From contig CAMNXA010000003.1 in assembly GCA_946566685.1 (NCBI GenBank), forward strand, positions 89,560-153,559: DNA of 64,000 nt, in the 5' to 3' direction. Origin of the DNA: an uncultured Lachnospiraceae bacterium. GTDB lineage: Bacteria; Bacillota; Clostridia; Lachnospirales; Lachnospiraceae. The notes under the pieces were generated by a model. It saw only the letters and a list, made by a program, of their open reading frames with translations, was not told the DNA's origin and searched no databases. Both the position numbers and the translations under genes were made by a program. Of the stretch, positions 1 through 7,840 are shown piece after piece (the stretch's first letter is position 1; each line of letters begins with the position of its first letter).

Positions 1-2
1 CA

Positions 3-65
3 GAGATTGAACAGCAGCAGACAGAGGAAGGCGGCGTGAGGGGTTCGGATGAAGATACCATGTAA
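3..65 (+). CDS. C-terminal end of an upstream gene (partial)
   Basis: A reading frame is open from the window edge and ends at a TAA at 63-65. It gives about 20 mostly polar and acidic residues ending in DEDTM. It sits just before a palindrome and a clean promoter for the next gene, so it is probably the tail of a separate transcription unit. Regulators or kinases often sit next to ChvE-type binding proteins, but nothing in these residues identifies the family. Confidence 0.4.
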   Translation, partial: EIEQQQTEEGGVRGSDEDTM

Positions 66-73
66 CGCACATA

Positions 74-111
74 ATTTCCCCAAAGTTGTATTGATACAAC
101 TTTGGGGAAAT
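74..111. repeat. Perfect 38-bp palindrome
   Basis: The 18-base arms 74-91 and 94-111 are exact reverse complements around a TG centre. No T-run follows, so it is not a textbook terminator. It lies between the upstream stop codon and the chvE promoter. It could act as a 3' end processing hairpin for the upstream gene or as an operator. The inner sequence TTGTAT-TG-ATACAA resembles sugar-repressor boxes only loosely. Confidence 0.75.
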
Positions 112-134
112 GTACATAGAATATAAAATAATAC

Positions 135-163
135 TTGACTCATCTCAGGTATCTATATATAAT
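135..163 (+). promoter_or_regulatory. Sigma-A promoter of the chvE operon
   Basis: TTGACT at 135-140 and a perfect TATAAT at 158-163 are separated by 17 bases. Transcription should begin near 170, leaving a leader of about 200 nucleotides before the binding protein start codon. Confidence 0.8.
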
Positions 164-192
164 GTATATAGTTTCGCGCAAGGACTACACAG

Positions 193-241
193 ATGAGCAC
201 AGCAACTTGCATACAGGAAGTTTTGTTACGCTCATTTTTTT
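193..241 (+). terminator. Early terminator-like hairpin in the chvE leader
   Basis: ATGAGC at 193-198 pairs with GCTCAT at 230-235, with an inner AACTT/AAGTT pairing, and a run of seven T follows from 235. It starts only about 25 bases after the predicted transcription start. This looks like an attenuator or the end of a roughly 70-nucleotide leader RNA. Confidence 0.5.
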
Positions 242-339
242 CGTTTAATCTTCCGAAATGGATGACAGGGAGGAAGACGGCAACCTATGAAAATGAGCAA
301 TGTGCACACATGGTACAACTTGGCGCGGAGTAAATACAA

Positions 340-356
340 CTTGTCTGTATCAGACA
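340..356. promoter_or_regulatory. Inverted repeat just upstream of the chvE ribosome site
   Basis: TTGTCTG-TAT-CAGACAA is a perfect 7-base inverted repeat about ten bases before AAGGAGG. The motif TACAACTTG precedes it and also occurs near 313. It could be an operator for the AraR-like repressor encoded downstream, or an RNA hairpin affecting translation. The assignment is inference. Confidence 0.35.
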
Positions 357-376
357 AAATTTTAAGGAGGAAAAGT

Positions 377-1525
377 ATGAAAAAGAAAGTATTAGGCGCA
401 TTACTCAGTGTAGCAATGGTAGCTACTCTGCTTGTTGGATGCGGCGGTAATGATGCAGCACCTGCAACAACAGAGGCACCTGCAGCGGAAGCACCGGCAG
501 CTGATGCGGCTGCTCCGGCAGACACAGCAGCAACAGGCAGCGGCAAGAAGGTTGGTGTGGCAATGCCTACCCAGTCTTCCGAGAGATGGATCAATGACGG
601 TGCTAACATGAAGGCTCAGTTGGAGGCACTTGGTTATGAAGTAGATCTTCAGTACGCTGAGGATGATGTGCAGATGCAGGTTTCTCAGATCGAGAACATG
701 ATCGCATCCGGTGTTAACTGCCTGGTTATCGCATCTATCGACTCTGGCGCACTCGTAAACGTTGAGGCACAGGCTAAGGAAGCTGGTATTCCGATCATCG
801 CTTACGACCGTCTGCTGATGGACACAGATGCAGTATCCTACTACGCAACCTTCGATAACAAGGGTGTTGGTACAGCAATCGGTAAGTATATCGAGGAGAA
901 GAAAGACCTTGCCAATACAAGCGAGACTTTCACAATCGAGTTCTTCATGGGTTCTCCCGATGATAACAACGCTCATATGTTATACGATGGACTGATGGAA
1001 GTGCTTCAGCCGTACTTAGACAATGGTACACTGATTTGTAAGTCCGGCAGAACATCTTTTGATGACACATGTATCTTGAGATGGTCCCAGGAGACAGCAC
1101 AGCAGAACTGTGAGAACTATCTGACAGGTTTCTATGCAGACGAAGATCTGGATATCTGTGCAACCGCATTTGACGGCTTCGCATATGGCTGTAAGGCAGC
1201 TTTAGAGGGCGCAGGCTACACAGAGGCTAACTGGCCGCTGATCACAGGTCAGGATGCAGAGCTTATGGCTACCAAGAACATCATCTCTGGTAAGCAGACA
1301 ATGTCTATCTACAAAGACACACGTCTCTTAGCTGAGAAGTGCGTAACCATGGTGCAGGCAGTGCTTGAGGGTGCAGAGCCTGAGATCAACGACACAGAGC
1401 AGTACGACAATGGTAAGATCGTTGTTCCTTCTTATCTGTGTACACCGGTAGCAGTTGACAAAGATAACTACGAAGAAATCATCGTAGAAGGTGGTTACTA
1501 CACAGCAGAGCAGTTAGCTGAGTAA
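377..1525 (+). CDS. chvE: ChvE-type sugar-binding lipoprotein of a monosaccharide ABC importer
   Basis: This is the extracellular solute-binding component that delivers monosaccharides (the family binds arabinose, galactose, glucose or xylose) to the permease encoded downstream. The 382-residue protein starts at ATG 377, preceded by AAGGAGG at 364-370; an upstream in-frame ATG at 287 lacks a ribosome site. Residues 1-22 form a lipoprotein signal with lipobox L-V-G-C22. An Ala/Pro/Thr-rich tether runs to about residue 58, followed by a periplasmic-binding-protein type 1 fold beginning KKVGVAMPT. The gene order binding protein, double ATPase, permease is that of chvE-gguAB. A terminator after the gene suggests it is made in excess over the membrane parts. 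The exact sugar cannot be read from the sequence. Confidence 0.9.
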   Translation: MKKKVLGALLSVAMVATLLVGCGGNDAAPATTEAPAAEAPAADAAAPADTAATGSGKKVGVAMPTQSSERWINDGANMKAQLEALGYEVDLQYAEDDVQMQVSQIENMIASGVNCLVIASIDSGALVNVEAQAKEAGIPIIAYDRLLMDTDAVSYYATFDNKGVGTAIGKYIEEKKDLANTSETFTIEFFMGSPDDNNAHMLYDGLMEVLQPYLDNGTLICKSGRTSFDDTCILRWSQETAQQNCENYLTGFYADEDLDICATAFDGFAYGCKAALEGAGYTEANWPLITGQDAELMATKNIISGKQTMSIYKDTRLLAEKCVTMVQAVLEGAEPEINDTEQYDNGKIVVPSYLCTPVAVDKDNYEEIIVEGGYYTAEQLAE

Positions 1526-1544
1526 TTAAAGAAAGAATGTGAAT

Positions 1545-1578
1545 GGGGTGGCACGAGTATGTTGCCGCCCCCTTTTTT
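1545..1578 (+). terminator. Intercistronic terminator after the binding protein
   Basis: GGGGTGGCA at 1545-1553 pairs with TGCCGCCCC at 1563-1571, with one G-T pair, and six T follow at 1573-1578. As no clear new promoter is seen before the ATPase gene, it probably acts as a leaky terminator that lowers expression of the ATPase and permease. Confidence 0.75.
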
Positions 1579-1682
1579 CAGGAAATATGTTTTGCATATA
1601 CTTTCCATTTTATTTAAGAATAACTGTGACTATGACGTAGATGGGGTAGCCGCAGCAAATTTAGAGAAAAGGAGTTGGGGGA

Positions 1683-3242
1683 ATGTCAGATTACATCTTG
1701 GAAATGAATCACATTATCAAAGAGTTTTCGGGCGTTAGGGCGCTGGATGATGTCAATCTGAAGGTGAAGCGCGGTGAGATTCATGCTCTGTGCGGAGAAA
1801 ACGGAGCCGGAAAATCCACACTGATGAATGTTTTATCAGGCGTATATCCTTTTGGAACGTATTCCGGTGATGTCGTATATAAGGGAGAAACCTGTAAGTT
1901 TCATAACTTAAGAGACAGTGAAGCCAAGGGCATCGTTATCATCCATCAGGAGCTGGCGCTCAGTCCTCTGCTTTCCATAGCGGAGAATGTATTTATCGGC
2001 AACGAGCAGTTGTCTGCCAAGGGCGTGATTGACTGGACGAAGACAAGGCAGCGTGCGCAGGAAATGCTTGCACGGGTGGGTCTGGAACATGAGGATGTAA
2101 ATGTTCCCGTCAATTCGCTTGGCGTTGGTAAGCAGCAGCTGATTGAGATTGCCAAAGCGATGGCGAAGAAGGTTGAACTTTTGATTCTGGATGAGCCTAC
2201 AGCGGCTTTGAATGATGAAGAGAGTAAGAAACTTCTGGACATTATGCTGGAACTGAAGAAGCAGGGCATTACCTGTATCATCATTTCCCATAAGTTAAAT
2301 GAGATTGAATATGTATCTGATGCGGTGACGATCATCCGTGATGGTAAGACGATAGAGACATTGGTTAAGGGTGTGGATGACTATACGGAAGACCGTGTGA
2401 TCAAGGGCATGGTAGGACGTGAGATGACCAACCGTTATCCGGTAAGAGAAGGTGTTACCATAGGAGATACCATTTTTGAGGTCAAGGACTGGAATGTGTA
2501 TCATCCCGATGACGAGAACCGTCAGGTTTTAAAAGATATTAATATCAGTGTGAAAGCGGGCGAGGTTGTAGGGCTTGCAGGGCTGATGGGCGCCGGGCGT
2601 ACAGAGTTTGCCATGAGCGTATTCGGACACAGTTATGGGCAGAAGATTTCCGGAACCGTTAAGATCAACGGGCAGGAAGTACATATGCATAATGTCAGGG
2701 ATGCCATTAACAGTAAGCTTGCCTATGTGTCGGAAGACAGAAAAGTTTATGGACTGAATCTGATCGGTGAGATCAAGGAGAATATGACGATCGCTGCGCG
2801 TCCGAAGTTTTTCTCCAAACATGGTGTCATCAACAGCAATGATGAGATCGTGGCAGCGGAAGAATATAAGAAGAGAATCAACGTCAAGGCAAATTCCATC
2901 GAGCAGGTTGTGGGCTCTTTGTCGGGAGGAAACCAGCAGAAGGTTGTCCTGGCAAAGTGGATGCTGACACAGCCGGATGTGCTGATTCTGGATGAGCCTA
3001 CACGTGGTATCGATGTAGGCGCTAAGTATGAGATTTACTGTGTCATCAATGATCTTGCCAAAGCCGGTAAGGCCGTGATAGTCATCTCCTCTGAGATGCC
3101 GGAGATCATTGGTACCTGTGACAGAACCTATGTACTCAATGAGGGCAGGATCGCAGGAGAACTGAGCAAGGATGAACTGACACAGGAGCAGATTATGCAA
3201 TGTATTATGGCTCATAATAGAAAGGATGATGGAAATGAATGA
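1683..3242 (+). CDS. mmsA: Monosaccharide ABC importer, double ATP-binding subunit
   Basis: This 519-residue cytoplasmic ATPase (GguA/MmsA/XylG type) energises sugar import with the next gene's permease. It has two ABC domains. The first has Walker A GENGAGKST at residues 38-46, a divergent signature (SLGVGKQQ) and Walker B LILDEPTAAL. The second has the degenerate P-loop GLMGAGRTE typical of this family, a canonical SLSGGNQQK signature and LILDEPTRGID. Only one site is therefore likely to be fully catalytic, as in RbsA-like proteins. The start ATG follows AGGAGTTGGGGGA. The 3' end overlaps the permease gene, consistent with translational coupling. Confidence 0.93.
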   Translation: MSDYILEMNHIIKEFSGVRALDDVNLKVKRGEIHALCGENGAGKSTLMNVLSGVYPFGTYSGDVVYKGETCKFHNLRDSEAKGIVIIHQELALSPLLSIAENVFIGNEQLSAKGVIDWTKTRQRAQEMLARVGLEHEDVNVPVNSLGVGKQQLIEIAKAMAKKVELLILDEPTAALNDEESKKLLDIMLELKKQGITCIIISHKLNEIEYVSDAVTIIRDGKTIETLVKGVDDYTEDRVIKGMVGREMTNRYPVREGVTIGDTIFEVKDWNVYHPDDENRQVLKDINISVKAGEVVGLAGLMGAGRTEFAMSVFGHSYGQKISGTVKINGQEVHMHNVRDAINSKLAYVSEDRKVYGLNLIGEIKENMTIAARPKFFSKHGVINSNDEIVAAEEYKKRINVKANSIEQVVGSLSGGNQQKVVLAKWMLTQPDVLILDEPTRGIDVGAKYEIYCVINDLAKAGKAVIVISSEMPEIIGTCDRTYVLNEGRIAGELSKDELTQEQIMQCIMAHNRKDDGNE

Positions 3243-4407
3243 TAAGAAAAAAGTAGTAAATCTTGACATGAAACAGTACGGTATGTTTCTTGCCCTTATT
3301 GCAATTTACGTTATTTTTGCCATTATGACGGGCGGTAAGAATTTATCTCCTGCTAATATCAACAATCTGATCATGCAGAACGGTTATGTTGTCATCCTGG
3401 CAATCGGTATGCTGCTGTGCGTATTGACCGGTAACGTTGATCTGGGCGTAGGTTCCGTAGTAGCCCTTACCGGCGCTGCGGCAGGTATTATCCTGGTAGA
3501 TTACAAGATGAATATGTGGGTGGCTATCCTGGTAGCGATTCTGATCGGTCTTGCGGTGGGCATGTTTGCAGGCTTCTTCATCGCCTATCTGGGAATCCCG
3601 CCCTTCGTTGTAACGCTGGCTACCATGCTTATGGGACGCGGACTTACATACACGCTGTTAAAAGCACAGACCAAGGGCCCGCTTCCGGATGATTATATCT
3701 ATATCGGAGCTGGTTTCCTTCCCACAGTCAAGGTGAATTTTGCGGGCGGGACGTTGGATCTTGTATGTATTATTGTGGCAGTTATTGCATCTATTGCTTT
3801 GGTTCTTGCGGAGATGAAGAGCATTGCAACCAAAAAGAAATATAACTTTGCGACCAACCCGATGTGGCAGGTAGCCTTGAAATTAGCAGTTATGCTTGTC
3901 ATTATCTGGTTCTTCTTCTACAAACTGGCTCGTTATAACGGTCTGCCGTTTGTATTGGTTATCATGGTTGTGCTGATTGCATTGTATGCATTTATCACAA
4001 GCAAGACAGTATCCGGTCGTCAGATTTATGCGCTGGGCGGTAACAGAAAAGCGGCTAATCTGTCCGGTATTGATACCAATAAAGTATTCTTCTGGGTATA
4101 CACCAACATGGGTATTCTCAGTGCTGTAGCGGGTGTTGTCCTCACTGCACGTAACGCGGCATCCACACCGAAGGCCGGTGACGGATTCGAGATGGATGCG
4201 ATCGCATCCTGTTACATCGGTGGAGCTGCCGTAGCAGGTGGTGCCGGTACGATTCTCGGTGCCGTAGTCGGTGCGTTCATTATGGGTATCCTGAATAATG
4301 GTATGTCCCTGTACGGGTGGTCAACAGATATTCAGAAGATCGTCAAAGGCGCTGTACTTCTGGGAGCCGTTACCGTTGACGTTATGTCTAAGAGAAAGAA
4401 AGGTTAA
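3235..4407 (+). CDS. mmsB: Monosaccharide ABC importer, permease subunit
   Basis: This 390-residue multi-spanning membrane protein of the BPD_transp_2 (GguB/XylH) type forms the sugar channel. Hydrophobic segments fill most of the length, and the conserved GRQIYALGGNRKAANLSGI loop before the last third is typical of ribose/xylose permeases. Three candidate ATG codons exist at 3226, 3229 and 3235. AAAGG at 3221-3225 best fits 3235 (spacing 9), giving an 8-base overlap with the ATPase gene. It is the last gene of the chvE transport operon. Confidence 0.9.
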   Translation: MNDKKKVVNLDMKQYGMFLALIAIYVIFAIMTGGKNLSPANINNLIMQNGYVVILAIGMLLCVLTGNVDLGVGSVVALTGAAAGIILVDYKMNMWVAILVAILIGLAVGMFAGFFIAYLGIPPFVVTLATMLMGRGLTYTLLKAQTKGPLPDDYIYIGAGFLPTVKVNFAGGTLDLVCIIVAVIASIALVLAEMKSIATKKKYNFATNPMWQVALKLAVMLVIIWFFFYKLARYNGLPFVLVIMVVLIALYAFITSKTVSGRQIYALGGNRKAANLSGIDTNKVFFWVYTNMGILSAVAGVVLTARNAASTPKAGDGFEMDAIASCYIGGAAVAGGAGTILGAVVGAFIMGILNNGMSLYGWSTDIQKIVKGAVLLGAVTVDVMSKRKKG

Positions 4408-4437
4408 AGAGAACTTTTCTCGAAAGAATATGAAAGC

Positions 4438-4467
4438 AAGGGCTGTCCGTTTAAGGGGCAGCCCTTT
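4438..4467 (+). terminator. Hairpin between the transport operon and its repressor
   Basis: AAGGGCTG at 4438-4445 pairs with CAGCCCTT at 4459-4466, extended by further pairs toward a short loop, and only three T follow. It probably ends or attenuates the permease transcript before the regulator gene. Its weak T-run allows read-through. Confidence 0.5.
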
Positions 4468-4495
4468 GTGTAAAAAGGGGAGGAAACACAATAAG

Positions 4496-5575
4496 ATGGA
4501 TAAGGCTTCACCCAAATATTTGGAATTGGTCAGGTGGATCAATGCACAGATTCAGGAGAAGAAACTTATAGCAGGGCAGAAAATATACTCGGAGAATGAA
4601 CTCAAGGAAATGTTCGGTGTGAGTCGTCAGACAGTCAGGCATGCGATCAGTGTGTTGGAGCAGGAAGGGATGCTCCGCAGGGTGCGGGGCAGTGGGACTT
4701 ATGTCAATGACAATCGGTTTGTCAATATTTCCAAACGGATGCGGGTGGCAGTGGTGACGACCTATGTGGACGGATACATATTTCCCCGGACGATACAGGG
4801 GATTGAGAACGTCCTGCTGGAGGAAGGGTATTCGGTGCAGATTGCTTTTACCAACAATCAGGTTGGGAGGGAACGGACAATTCTGGAGGATATCCTAAAC
4901 AGAGATGAAGTGGCGGGTATTATCGTGGAGACCACAAAGAGCGCGCTTCCCAATCCCAATCTGCATCTTTACCATGAAATTTTAAAGAAAGGAATCCAGG
5001 TAATCTTTATCAATAGCTATTATCAGGAAATTGATATTCCGCATGTTTCAATCAATGACCGGATGGCAGGCTATAAAATGACGAAGCATCTGATCGATAT
5101 GGGACACAGAAGGATAGGCGGCATTTTCAAACTGGATGACGGACAGGGAAAGCAGCGTTTTGCAGGATATATGGATGCCATGCTGGAAGCAGGTCTGGAG
5201 ATTGATGACGCCAGGATACTCTGGATTGATACGGAAGATCTGAAACATATGGATAAACTGACAGATCGGGTGATGGATCGCTATCAGAACTGTACGGGGT
5301 TGTTCTGTTATAATGACGAAGTAGCTTTTGGTCTGCTGGAGGTCCTTAAAAAGGCCGGCATTCGTGTACCGCAGGATATTTCCATGGCCAGTGTAGACGA
5401 TTCTGAACTGGCGGTGCTTGGCGAGGTGGGGATCACATCGGCGCCGTACCCCATGGAGAACCTGGGGAAAAAGGCGGCGGAAAATCTGCTGCAAATGATA
5501 GCGGAACCCTTTTTTGATGCGAATTATGAGTTTGAGGTCGATATTGTGCAGAGGGATTCCGTGCGGAGGCTGTAG
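4496..5575 (+). CDS. AraR-like repressor (GntR DNA-binding domain plus LacI-type sugar sensor)
   Basis: The 359-residue protein joins an N-terminal GntR winged helix (residues about 5-75, with SVSRQTVRHAI-like recognition helix and RVRGSGTYV wing) to a LacI/periplasmic-binding-type effector domain. This is the architecture and length of Bacillus AraR. Start ATG 4496 follows GGGGAGG at 4477-4483; the longer frame upstream lies inside the permease gene. Its position after the chvE-type operon suggests it senses the imported sugar and represses that operon. The ligand is not determinable here. It ends directly against the oppositely oriented AraC-type gene with no bases between the stop codons. 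Confidence 0.85.
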   Translation: MDKASPKYLELVRWINAQIQEKKLIAGQKIYSENELKEMFGVSRQTVRHAISVLEQEGMLRRVRGSGTYVNDNRFVNISKRMRVAVVTTYVDGYIFPRTIQGIENVLLEEGYSVQIAFTNNQVGRERTILEDILNRDEVAGIIVETTKSALPNPNLHLYHEILKKGIQVIFINSYYQEIDIPHVSINDRMAGYKMTKHLIDMGHRRIGGIFKLDDGQGKQRFAGYMDAMLEAGLEIDDARILWIDTEDLKHMDKLTDRVMDRYQNCTGLFCYNDEVAFGLLEVLKKAGIRVPQDISMASVDDSELAVLGEVGITSAPYPMENLGKKAAENLLQMIAEPFFDANYEFEVDIVQRDSVRRL

Positions 5576-6469
5576 CTAAATCCTCTGCTTTCGATATTCA
5601 TTGGGGCTTACATGATAGCGGGCCTTAAACTTGCGGCAAAAATAACCTGCACTTGAAAAACCTGTTTCTACTGCAATGGTGGAGACAGGTTTTGTTGTGG
5701 TATAAAGAAGTTCTGCAGCCCGCATCAGGCGGTATTGTATCAGATATGCTACTGGTGCAATCTGGATGCAGGATTGGAAAACGTGCAGGGCACTGCTCTT
5801 GCTGACGGAAGCGGAAGCAGCAATCTCTTCTAATGTCACTTCTTCCTGATAGTGGTCATGGATATACTGCATCATAATCTGCAACCTTGCCTGGCTGGTA
5901 TCTAAGCGCTGAGGGGCTAAGGTCTCAGAGGACAGATTCATATGTTCATATAAAATGATCCACAACTGTAAAAGAAGTTGTACCGTTTGGAGCTCTTGTT
6001 TTACAGGCGCTTCCTGTAAGGAATAGATTTCTTTTAACAATAGAAGAATCTGGTTTTGCCAGTCAATCTGTGGATTGAAGATCTGACAGGCGGGAGCGTA
6101 AAGCAGTACCGGTTGAATGTATTTTTCATAGAGCAGGCTTTCCTTGGGAGATAGCAGAAGCGGGGAAAAGACAATGTTGGGAAGCACAACGCTTGCCCTG
6201 GCTTCGAATCGATGGAGAACACCGCTGTTGATGAACATACCGTATCCTTTGGATAATTCTATCCGTTCAGTGCCAATCAGGCAAGATTGGCTACCTTCCA
6301 TGACAGACAAAAACTCCAATTCATAATGCCAGTGCCAGTCAATACAATGAAAGTCTGCCTGCCAGATATCTTCCAGATAATAGGCCAGAGGAAAGTTATT
6401 GCTTCCGTGCTGGGTGGTTTCTCTGAGCGTGTCATCGGTGATCAGGGTGTTAGGTTTCATGGAATCCAT
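5576..6469 (-). CDS. AraC-family transcriptional regulator with cupin sensor domain
   Basis: This 297-residue regulator has an N-terminal cupin-like ligand domain (residues about 30-160, including the HWHYELEFL-type strand and GYGMFINSGVLHRF) and a C-terminal pair of AraC helix-turn-helix motifs (residues about 195-295, ending SPNEYRK). Such proteins usually activate sugar-utilisation genes. It is divergent from the MFS transporter at 6602, which is its likely target. A GGAG lies ten bases before the start codon on the minus strand. It converges with the AraR-like gene so tightly that the two stop codons abut. Confidence 0.87.
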   Translation of the reverse strand: MDSMKPNTLITDDTLRETTQHGSNNFPLAYYLEDIWQADFHCIDWHWHYELEFLSVMEGSQSCLIGTERIELSKGYGMFINSGVLHRFEARASVVLPNIVFSPLLLSPKESLLYEKYIQPVLLYAPACQIFNPQIDWQNQILLLLKEIYSLQEAPVKQELQTVQLLLQLWIILYEHMNLSSETLAPQRLDTSQARLQIMMQYIHDHYQEEVTLEEIAASASVSKSSALHVFQSCIQIAPVAYLIQYRLMRAAELLYTTTKPVSTIAVETGFSSAGYFCRKFKARYHVSPNEYRKQRI

Positions 6470-6601
6470 TTTTTGCTTTCTCCGTTAGAATATAATTTGT
6501 GATATTGTACCATAATCATGTGATAATATGCAATGATTTTACTTTAGTAATGAGATATAATCCCATCAGACAAAAGATGAGTCAATGAGGAGGAAATGAA
6601 A

Positions 6602-7810
6602 ATGGAGAACCAATACAGGAAAACCATTACTGCATGTTTTGTGGGCTATATTGTACAGGCGATTGTGAACAATTTTGTGCCCCTGCTATTTTTGACCTTT
6701 CAGAGAAGTTATTCTGTTCCGCTGTCACAGATTACATTGCTTGTGACTTTCAATTTTGGTGTGCAGCTTCTGGTGGATCTGCTTTCAGTGGGGTTCGTGG
6801 ATAAGATAGGGTATCGGGCGTCTATGATCATAGCCCATATACTTTCTGCGGCAGGACTGATTCTTCTGACCATTTTGCCGGAAGCACTGCCTTCCCCTTT
6901 TGCAGGGATTTTAATCGCGGTAATGGTTTATGCTATTGGCGGCGGCCTGTTGGAGGTGCTTGTGAGTCCGGTGGTGGAAGCCTGTCCTTCGGATAATAAG
7001 GAGAAGGCCATGAGCATGCTGCATTCCTTTTATTGCTGGGGGCATGTGGGTGTCGTGTTGCTGTCTACCCTGTTCTTTACGGTGTTCGGCATTGCCAATT
7101 GGAAGGTGCTGGCAATGGTCTGGGCATTGATTCCGCTTGCCAATGCATTTATGTTTGTCAAAGTGCCTATGGCGGAATTGATGGAAGAGGGGGAAGAAGG
7201 ACTGAAGTTAAAAGATCTGCTTCGTATGAAGCTATTCTGGATCCTGTTGATGATGATGATCTGCGCGGGGGCAAGCGAACAGGCGGTGAGCCAGTGGGCA
7301 TCGACTTTTGCGGAGAAGGGACTTGGCATTTCCAAGACGGCGGGTGATCTGGCAGGCCCTATGGCTTTTGCAATCCTGATGGGCACATCCAGGGCCTTTT
7401 ATGGAAAGTTCGGAGAGCGTATCAAGCTGGATAAATTTATGATTTACAGCAGCTGCCTGTGCATTTTATCTTATCTGGGGATTGCCCTGCTTCCAATCCC
7501 GCAGCTTAGTCTGGCAGCCTGTGCGGTCTGCGGACTTTCCGTGGGTATTATGTGGCCGGGGTCGTTCAGCAAGGCGGCGGCAGCCCTGCCAAAGGGCGGG
7601 ACGGCTATGTTTGCACTGTTAGCCCTGGGTGGGGACGTGGGCTGCTCCGGGGGACCAACGGTGGTCGGTATGGTGTCCAGTCTGTTTGAGGACAATCTGA
7701 AAATGGGAATCCTGGCCGGGATTGTTTTCCCGGTGCTTCTGTTGACGGGTATTATCCTTTGTGGGAAAATAAAGATGAAACAGGAAAATGGTAAAATCGG
7801 GGAAGCGTAA
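6602..7810 (+). CDS. Major facilitator superfamily transporter
   Basis: This membrane protein of about 402 residues has roughly twelve hydrophobic segments and an MFS layout, resembling sugar/H+ symporters of the FucP/YfkF-like kind. ATG 6602 is preferred over ATG 6596 because AGGAGG at 6588-6593 would sit only two bases from the earlier codon. A TATAAT at 6556-6561 is a probable -10 element, with a poor -35. The gene is divergent from the AraC-type regulator, suggesting a regulated uptake or export step for a saccharide. The substrate is unknown. Confidence 0.82.
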   Translation: MENQYRKTITACFVGYIVQAIVNNFVPLLFLTFQRSYSVPLSQITLLVTFNFGVQLLVDLLSVGFVDKIGYRASMIIAHILSAAGLILLTILPEALPSPFAGILIAVMVYAIGGGLLEVLVSPVVEACPSDNKEKAMSMLHSFYCWGHVGVVLLSTLFFTVFGIANWKVLAMVWALIPLANAFMFVKVPMAELMEEGEEGLKLKDLLRMKLFWILLMMMICAGASEQAVSQWASTFAEKGLGISKTAGDLAGPMAFAILMGTSRAFYGKFGERIKLDKFMIYSSCLCILSYLGIALLPIPQLSLAACAVCGLSVGIMWPGSFSKAAAALPKGGTAMFALLALGGDVGCSGGPTVVGMVSSLFEDNLKMGILAGIVFPVLLLTGIILCGKIKMKQENGKIGEA

Positions 7811-7840
7811 ACCTTCCGGACAGGTTGAAGTAGAACAGTT

